Below are positions 59,966 through 64,000 of a stretch of 64,000 bases of DNA, in pieces. Where the stretch lies: positions 124,001 through 188,000 of the forward strand of contig NZ_JACHGV010000008.1 of NCBI RefSeq assembly GCF_014202475.1, given 5' to 3'. Within the stretch, counting starts at the first letter, position 1; each line of letters starts with the position of its first letter. Origin of the DNA: Streptomyces paradoxus (lineage in GTDB: Bacteria; Actinomycetota; Actinomycetes; Streptomycetales; Streptomycetaceae). A program made the position numbers and the translations under genes. The notes under the pieces are model-generated. The model did not search any database and was not told where the DNA came from. It saw only the letters and a program-made list of their open reading frames with translations.

Positions 59966-60877
59966 TCAGGCAGACGGGCCGGCGATTCTCTTCGCCGCGA
60001 CGGGCGTGCCGTCGGTCCGAGCCTCCAAGGCGCGCAGGACAGCCGCCATGTCCTCGCCACCATGGCCCTGTTGGACGGTCTCAGCGTAGAGGGCGTGGCA
60101 CACGTCCAGGAGCGGGGACGCCAGGTCGGCCTCGCGGGCGGCCTCGGCGATGAGGCGGTTGTTCTTCAGGACGTCCGCGGCGGCCGCCTGGACCGAGAAG
60201 TCGCGCTCCAGCAGCTTCGCGGCCTTGACCCGGGAGACGGCACTGGCCATGGGACCGGCGTCCAGGACATCCCGGAAGAGACGCTGATCGAGCCCGTGCC
60301 GCTCCGCGAAGTGGAATGCCTCGGCCAGGCCCGTGACCACGGTGATCAGGAACAGGTTCACCGAGAACTTCAGCCGCAGCGCACCCGGGACGGCCCCGCA
60401 CACGAACGTCTCCCGGCACATCGGGCCGAGCAGGGGCCGCACGGTCGACACGGCGTCGCCGTCACCCGCCAGCATCCCCACCAGTTCGCCCCGCTCGGCA
60501 GGGACACGGCTGCCGGAGACCGGGGCCTCGACGTACCGCCCGCCCGCGGATCTGATGTCCTCCTGGAGGCTGCGGGAGTACTCGGCCGAGGTCGTTCCCA
60601 TATGGACGACGGTACGACCGGCGACCTTCGGGGCGAAGTCCGGCGTACCGCGCCCCAGCACCGCGTTCACGGCCGCCTCATCGGCCAGCATGAGGAAAAC
60701 GGTGGCCGCCCGGTGCAGGACCTCGGCGCTGCTCGCCGCCACCTCGGCACCGGCGGCGTGCAGCGGCTCGCATCGCTCGGGGGTGCGGTTCCAGACGACG
60801 AGCCGTGTCCCGGCACGAGCGAGGTTCAGTGCCATGGGCTGCCCCATGACCCCGAGACCGATGAAACCGACGTACAT
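59966..60877 (-). CDS. beta-hydroxyacid dehydrogenase (3-hydroxyisobutyrate dehydrogenase family)
   Basis: A 303-residue NAD(P)-dependent enzyme. VGFIGLGVMGQPMALNLARA is the Rossmann motif, APVSGSRVPAERGELVGMLA the substrate-binding motif, GPMCRETFVCGAVPGALRLK and FSVNLFLITVVTGLAEAFHF carry the conserved Lys (KFSVN) of the catalytic triad. It oxidises a 3-hydroxyacid or reduces a semialdehyde; exact substrate unknown. ATG 60877 follows GGAGG. Divergent from a TetR gene across 144 bases with two identical palindromes. The last bases before the stop run past 59966 into non-coding sequence. Confidence 0.9.
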   Translation of the reverse strand: MYVGFIGLGVMGQPMALNLARAGTRLVVWNRTPERCEPLHAAGAEVAASSAEVLHRAATVFLMLADEAAVNAVLGRGTPDFAPKVAGRTVVHMGTTSAEYSRSLQEDIRSAGGRYVEAPVSGSRVPAERGELVGMLAGDGDAVSTVRPLLGPMCRETFVCGAVPGALRLKFSVNLFLITVVTGLAEAFHFAERHGLDQRLFRDVLDAGPMASAVSRVKAAKLLERDFSVQAAAADVLKNNRLIAEAAREADLASPLLDVCHALYAETVQQGHGGEDMAAVLRALEARTDGTPVAAKRIAGPSA

Positions 60878-60930
60878 GACGCACCGCCTCCTCCGGCTCG
60901 TGCCGAGGCCGAGCCGCCGTCCCCCCTCGA

Positions 60931-60975
60931 CTATGACCGTGGTCATAGTAGTCTCGATTATGACCGTGGTCATAG
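60931..60975. promoter_or_regulatory. two tandem TetR operators between the dehydrogenase and its regulator
   Basis: Site 1, 60931-60948: CTATGACC-GT-GGTCATAG (perfect 8-base arms). Site 2, 60958-60975: TTATGACC-GT-GGTCATAG (7 bases perfect, 8th differs). The centres are 27 bases apart. Placed 54 bases before the dehydrogenase ATG and 47 before the TetR ATG, so both promoters can be covered. Confidence 0.85.
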
Positions 60976-61021
60976 AGTGGGGCGTGGGCAGGACCGCGAG
61001 CGAGTTGACGGAGGTCGGACG

Positions 61022-61621
61022 ATGGCCAAGGCCGAGCGGGGGCCGCGTGAGCGGATGATCTTCAGTGCGGCGCAGCTCATCCGGCGCGACGGAGTCGTCT
61101 CCACCGGCATGCGCGAGGTCGCCGTCGACGCCGCCGCGCCACGCGGTTCGCTCCAGCACTACTTCCCCGGCGGCAAGGCTCAGCTGGTCGACGAGGCGGT
61201 GGGCTGGGCGGGCGGTTACGCGGCAGGTCGTGTCGAGCGCTTCCTGGCCGCGCTGCCCGAGCCGACGCCGAGCGGGCTGTTCGCCTCGATGGTGCGTCAG
61301 TGGACCGACGAGTACGAGGCTGACGGCTTCGCGGGTGGCTGCCCGGTAGCCGCCGCCCTGGTGGACTGCGCGGAGGCGGTCCCCTCCACGCGGAAGGCCG
61401 CGTCCGCCGCGTTCTCCACCTGGACCGGCGCGGTCGCCGAGGCTCTGACCGAGATGGGCGTGCCCGGGGAACGGGCCGGTCCACTCGCCACGCTCATGAT
61501 CAGCAGCCTGGAGGGTGCGATCCTGCTCGCCCGGGCCGAGCGTGACGTCCGGGCCCTGACGACCGTGGCCCGGGAACTCGGCCCCGTCCTCGACGCGGCC
61601 GTGCGCGAGAAGGGCGGTTGA
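61022..61621 (+). CDS. TetR-family repressor
   Basis: A 199-residue TetR protein: RMIFSAAQLIRRDGVVSTGM, REVAVDAAAPRGSLQHYFPG (HTH with recognition helix) and the LmrA/YxaF-like C-terminal domain (ASMVRQWTDEYEADGFAGGC, PVAAALVDCAEAVPSTRKAA, AAFSTWTGAVAEALTEMGVP, LMISSLEGAILLARAERDVR). ATG 61022 follows GGAGG seven bases before. Divergent from the dehydrogenase, with the two tandem palindromes at 60931-60975 as likely sites; autoregulation expected. The frame extends 1.2 kb upstream but only as a shadow of the dehydrogenase gene. Confidence 0.92.
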   Translation: MAKAERGPRERMIFSAAQLIRRDGVVSTGMREVAVDAAAPRGSLQHYFPGGKAQLVDEAVGWAGGYAAGRVERFLAALPEPTPSGLFASMVRQWTDEYEADGFAGGCPVAAALVDCAEAVPSTRKAASAAFSTWTGAVAEALTEMGVPGERAGPLATLMISSLEGAILLARAERDVRALTTVARELGPVLDAAVREKGG

Positions 61622-61649
61622 CCGACCGGCTGTCTGGAGTGCGCCGGTG

Positions 61650-62183
61650 CTATCCCTCGTACTGCGTGAGGTCGATGCCGTACAGGGTGAGGTCGTGGCC
61701 GTGGACCGGGTGCTGGGCTCTGCCTTCCGGCTCCATGCCGAGTTTGCCGAGTACGTTCGCGGAGGCCCTGTCGTCCGCGTGGCACACGGCCACCACCCGG
61801 TCGAGGCCACGGTCCTGCAGGGCGAACTCCAGGGTGGCGTGCGCCGCTTCCGACGCGTACCCCTGCCCCCAGAACACCCGCCCGAGCCGCCAGCTGATCG
61901 CCACCTGGCCGGCGATCTCGGCCGGAGCGTCGGCCACGGTCAGACCGACGGCGCCCGCCAGCTCACCAGAGCCCAGGAGTTCAACGGCGAACATCCCGAA
62001 CCCTTCCTCGTCCCACTCCTCCTCCCACGTCTCGATGTCTCGGGCGGTCTGCTCCACGGAGCGCGGCGTGCCGTCGCCGATGCGCCGCATCACCACCGGA
62101 TCGGCGTGGATCTCGGACAGGGGGACGAGGTCGTCGTCGTGCCACTGACGCAGGACGAGACGGGGTGTGCGGATGTCGGTCAT
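61650..62183 (-). CDS. GNAT acetyltransferase (RimJ/RimL type)
   Basis: A 177-residue Acetyltransf_3 protein: IRTPRLVLRQWHDDDLVPLS, EWDEEGFGMFAVELLGSGEL, AGAVGLTVADAPAEIAGQVA, ISWRLGRVFWGQGYASEAAH (acetyl-CoA R/QxxGxG/A segment) and ALQDRGLDRVVAVCHADDRA, SANVLGKLGMEPEGR. The pattern fits RimJ-like N-terminal or small-amine acetylation. ATG 62183 without a strong site. Convergent with the TetR gene, 28 bases between stops. Confidence 0.9.
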   Translation of the reverse strand: MTDIRTPRLVLRQWHDDDLVPLSEIHADPVVMRRIGDGTPRSVEQTARDIETWEEEWDEEGFGMFAVELLGSGELAGAVGLTVADAPAEIAGQVAISWRLGRVFWGQGYASEAAHATLEFALQDRGLDRVVAVCHADDRASANVLGKLGMEPEGRAQHPVHGHDLTLYGIDLTQYEG

Positions 62184-62280
62184 GATCCCATCTTGCCGAG
62201 GTGGCGGCGGCATCGCGAACCGCGGCGCCGCACCCCATCCCCTCGGGGTCATGGGAACGCCACGCCGCGATGCCGCACTG

Positions 62281-62466
62281 GGAGCGGCCACACTCGTCAA
62301 CGTCGCACGGGACGGCGGAGTTCACGCCTTCATCCTCGACACCGTCGTCGCCCCGCACCGCCGGGCCAATGGCGTGGGTGCCGCGCTCATCGCAACCGGC
62401 GGTCACGAAGCCCGGGCGGCTGATTGCGCCTGGCTGCACGCCGACTTCGAGGAGCACCTGCGTCCG
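62281..62466 (+). pseudogene. remnant of a GNAT acetyltransferase
   Basis: A stretch that reads LVNVARDGGVHAFILDTVVA, PHRRANGVGAALIATGGHEA and RAADCAWLHADFEEHLRP, matching the central-to-late part of a GNAT domain. The N-terminal strands are absent and the protein is cut where the final FYxxxGF segment should follow; the next bases are the end of the opposite DUF1275 gene. No start codon context. A decayed fragment, perhaps trimmed by the rearrangement that placed the neighbour. Confidence 0.55.
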
Positions 62467-62470
62467 TGGC

Positions 62471-63214
62471 TCACGGTCCGCCAGGGACCCGTTCCCTCAC
62501 GCCCGGCGGTACGACCAGACCCGCCAGCGAGAGGAGCAGCACGGCCGCCGCGATGACGAGCAGTGCTCGTCCCGTGCCCAGCGGCACCAGCAGCAGTGTG
62601 CCGAGCACACCGCCGCTGAAGATCCCGCCCACGGTGGCCGTCCACCTGGTCCTGGCCAGCCGCTGCTTCGCCGTCATCCCGCGCAGCGCTGCCCGGGGGC
62701 GTCTCAGCACGTCGTTGACGAGCTCGGCGATGGCTGTCTGGCTCAGCAGTGTCGGCATGCCCGGCACATGGACGCGCAGGGCGGTGGAGGCGCGAACTCC
62801 CATGGCCAGCGCGACGAGTGCCACGACCCCGCGGTCGCCCTGGGCGGGAACGGCCCCGGTGCCGTGCTTCGTCAGGGCCAGCACACCGGCGCACACCAGC
62901 AGGACCGCCTCGCAGACCAGCCCGACCGGGAACCACGGCCGTCCGCGGTCCGCGAGCCACTGCAGTACGACGCCCGCGACGGCCGCCCCCGCCATGAACG
63001 CGCCGATGGCGATGGCGGGCCGCGCCACCGGGACATCGCCCTCCCCGGCGAGCGCGAAGGACAGGAAGAGCACGTTGCCGGTCGCCAGCGCGCAGAAGAC
63101 CTTCCCCATGGTCAGAAAGCTCACGGCGTCGACGGCGCCCGCCAGCACGGTGAGCACGGTCATGACGGCCACCCGCCGGGCATCGGTCGCGAGGACCGGG
63201 GACGCATCGGACAT
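62471..63214 (-). CDS. DUF1275 (YoaK-like) membrane protein
   Basis: A 247-residue protein with about six membrane segments: AVMTVLTVLAGAVDAVSFLT, MGKVFCALATGNVLFLSFAL (the GxxFxANMTGN-like signature), AMGVRASTALRVHVPGMPTL, LSQTAIAELVNDVLRR (QTA..T normally AxTTV), and IFSGGVLGTLLLVPLGTGRA. DUF1275 proteins are common, uncharacterised and possibly related to MFS permeases. ATG 63214. The last codons overlap the position where the GNAT remnant is broken. No partners of known function. Confidence 0.88.
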   Translation of the reverse strand: MSDASPVLATDARRVAVMTVLTVLAGAVDAVSFLTMGKVFCALATGNVLFLSFALAGEGDVPVARPAIAIGAFMAGAAVAGVVLQWLADRGRPWFPVGLVCEAVLLVCAGVLALTKHGTGAVPAQGDRGVVALVALAMGVRASTALRVHVPGMPTLLSQTAIAELVNDVLRRPRAALRGMTAKQRLARTRWTATVGGIFSGGVLGTLLLVPLGTGRALLVIAAAVLLLSLAGLVVPPGVRERVPGGP

Positions 63215-63391
63215 GCGGCCAGTGTGAGCAGCACGGACGGTCCGCCACCGGACCGCGGCCCGGACACGCGGCCAGTGGCTACGGGCGGGCTACTACGGCC
63301 GACACCCGAAGGCGCGGTCAGCAGTAAGACGTCGTTTCCTTTGGCGCCTGGCGGCCGTCATTGCTGTGTTGCGGTGTGAGAGTGTCCGGGC

Positions 63392-63514
63392 ATGAGTTAC
63401 GACCTGGCCGTGTGGGACGGAGAGCGGCCGGCGAATGACAGGACGGCCGGTCGGGTCTTCACGGACCTCTTCGACCGCTACCTGGAGACAGAGGTGTGCG
63501 AAAGCCTCGCTTGA
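63392..63514 (+). pseudogene. truncated 5' fragment of a conserved Streptomyces gene
   Basis: Forty codons from ATG 63392 (SYDLAVWDGERPANDRTAGR, VFTDLFDRYLETEVCESLA) then TGA. It reads like the N terminus of a conserved ~110-residue actinomycete hypothetical; the remaining two thirds are not found in any frame before the next gene. GTGTCCGGGC upstream holds no clear ribosome site. Either a deletion remnant or a mis-assembled edge. Confidence 0.5.
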
Positions 63515-63580
63515 GCGGCACGGGCGGCCGGGCTCGAGGTCGGGCCCACGTCCGATGCCGCTGTGGGCAGGTGCTCGCCT

Positions 63581-63931
63581 TCACATGTCGGTGGGAAGCA
63601 TCAACGTCGTGAGGAGTTCACGGGTACCGCCGGGTCCGACGACGGCGAGAAGCCGGTCGGCGTCAGTGGAGGCCCGGCCGGCGGGCAGCGCCTCCTCAGG
63701 CACCACGAAGCACACCTCGTCCGCGGGTGCCTGACGGGCGGTCGCTGCCACCGCGGCCGTCTCAGCTGCGCAGCAGGAACGTATGGGGCCGCCCAGCCGG
63801 TGCGCAGCTCGGCCACGTCGCCGAAGCGCCCGCGCCGGGCGCGCGTGGCTCAGTCGCCGTACAGCCAGCTGTCGTATGTCGTACCCGGCGCTGTCCACCA
63901 AGTGCTGCAGGCCGAAAGGCGGCACCGACAT
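63581..63931 (-). CDS. possible hypothetical protein, frame suspect
   Basis: 116 codons on the minus strand. The first 30 (VPPFGLQHLVDSAGYDIRQL) and the last 40 (DEVCFVVPEEALPAG, STDADRLLAVVGPGGTRELL, TTLMLPTDM) look protein-like, but the middle is Arg-rich while another frame there gives AELRTGWAAPYVPAAQLR, so two compensating shifts are possible. No family recognised. Confidence 0.35.
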   Translation of the reverse strand: MSVPPFGLQHLVDSAGYDIRQLAVRRLSHARPARALRRRGRAAHRLGGPIRSCCAAETAAVAATARQAPADEVCFVVPEEALPAGRASTDADRLLAVVGPGGTRELLTTLMLPTDM

Positions 63932-64000
63932 CGCGAACCTTCAGGACGGCATGGCGCGCTGACCAGTCCGGCCCACATCCGCGCGTCCGCGGAGAGGCCC

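Overview
The window reads as an ordinary Streptomyces (or very close actinomycete) chromosome arm segment. The support is a GC content well above 70 percent with strong G/C at third codon positions, many GTG starts, and lineage-typical families: DUF397 with an XRE regulator, a SCO-type Methyltransf_19 protein, several SpoIIE-type phosphatases, CsbD, VanW and a furA-katG pair. No rRNA, tRNA, CRISPR array, phage or transposase gene was recognised.

Layout. 0-4 kb: end of a FAD monooxygenase, an epoxide-hydrolase-like enzyme, a secreted lamin-tail protein, and an FprA-type ferredoxin reductase behind a likely iron box. 4-10.5 kb: a sensor/phosphatase block (membrane SpoIIE phosphatase, HEAT-like protein, anti-sigma-like ATPase) divergent from a WhiJ-like DUF397/XRE pair, then a Methyltransf_19 protein. 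10.7-15.4 kb: a molybdopterin oxidoreductase that has lost its Fe-S cysteines, translationally coupled to a small helical protein, then a TPR protein. 15.4-20.5 kb: a damaged zone with a frameshifted gene, CsbD, blocks of pure poly-G/poly-C, ruins of a peptide ABC transporter, and a frameshifted secreted GH30 hydrolase. 20.5-26.9 kb: GAPDH, a coiled-coil protein, furA-katG (oxidative stress) and an exported beta-carbonic anhydrase. 26.9-32.6 kb: a frameshifted Tat-exported protein, VanW, and a two-gene glycosyltransferase unit. 32.7-41.5 kb: YceI, MOSC, a PP2C/MASE1 pair, DUF817, a PiT phosphate transporter, DUF998, a GH64 beta-1,3-glucanase and a secreted beta-rich protein.

41.5-48.2 kb: a same-strand set with a Fic-domain protein and a membrane-anchored Mrr-like nuclease, then an alkyl-DHAP-synthase-like flavoenzyme divergent from its TetR. 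48.3-56.9 kb: small metabolic and regulatory genes (methyltransferases, WYL, RidA, DUF488, two MarR, dienelactone hydrolase, RibD-C reductase). 57-64 kb: a barstar-domain protein, peptidase S51, a ZIP transporter, a beta-hydroxyacid dehydrogenase divergent from a TetR, GNAT, DUF1275, and two gene remnants at the right edge.

How the parts connect. Several divergent regulator/target pairs carry visible palindromic operators: MarR/dienelactone hydrolase (two GTTAGT-N3-ACTAAC sites), TetR/dehydrogenase (two tandem sites), TetR/flavoenzyme, and FurA/katG. An identical LacI-type palindrome precedes the Tat-exported protein and the GH64 glucanase, suggesting one glycan regulon. At least four reading-frame breaks plus the poly-G/C block, all between 8.6 and 28 kb, should be checked as possible sequence errors before being read as real pseudogenes. 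The least explained biology is the cluster-less Mo oxidoreductase with its coupled partner, the Mrr/Fic set, and the barstar fusion.
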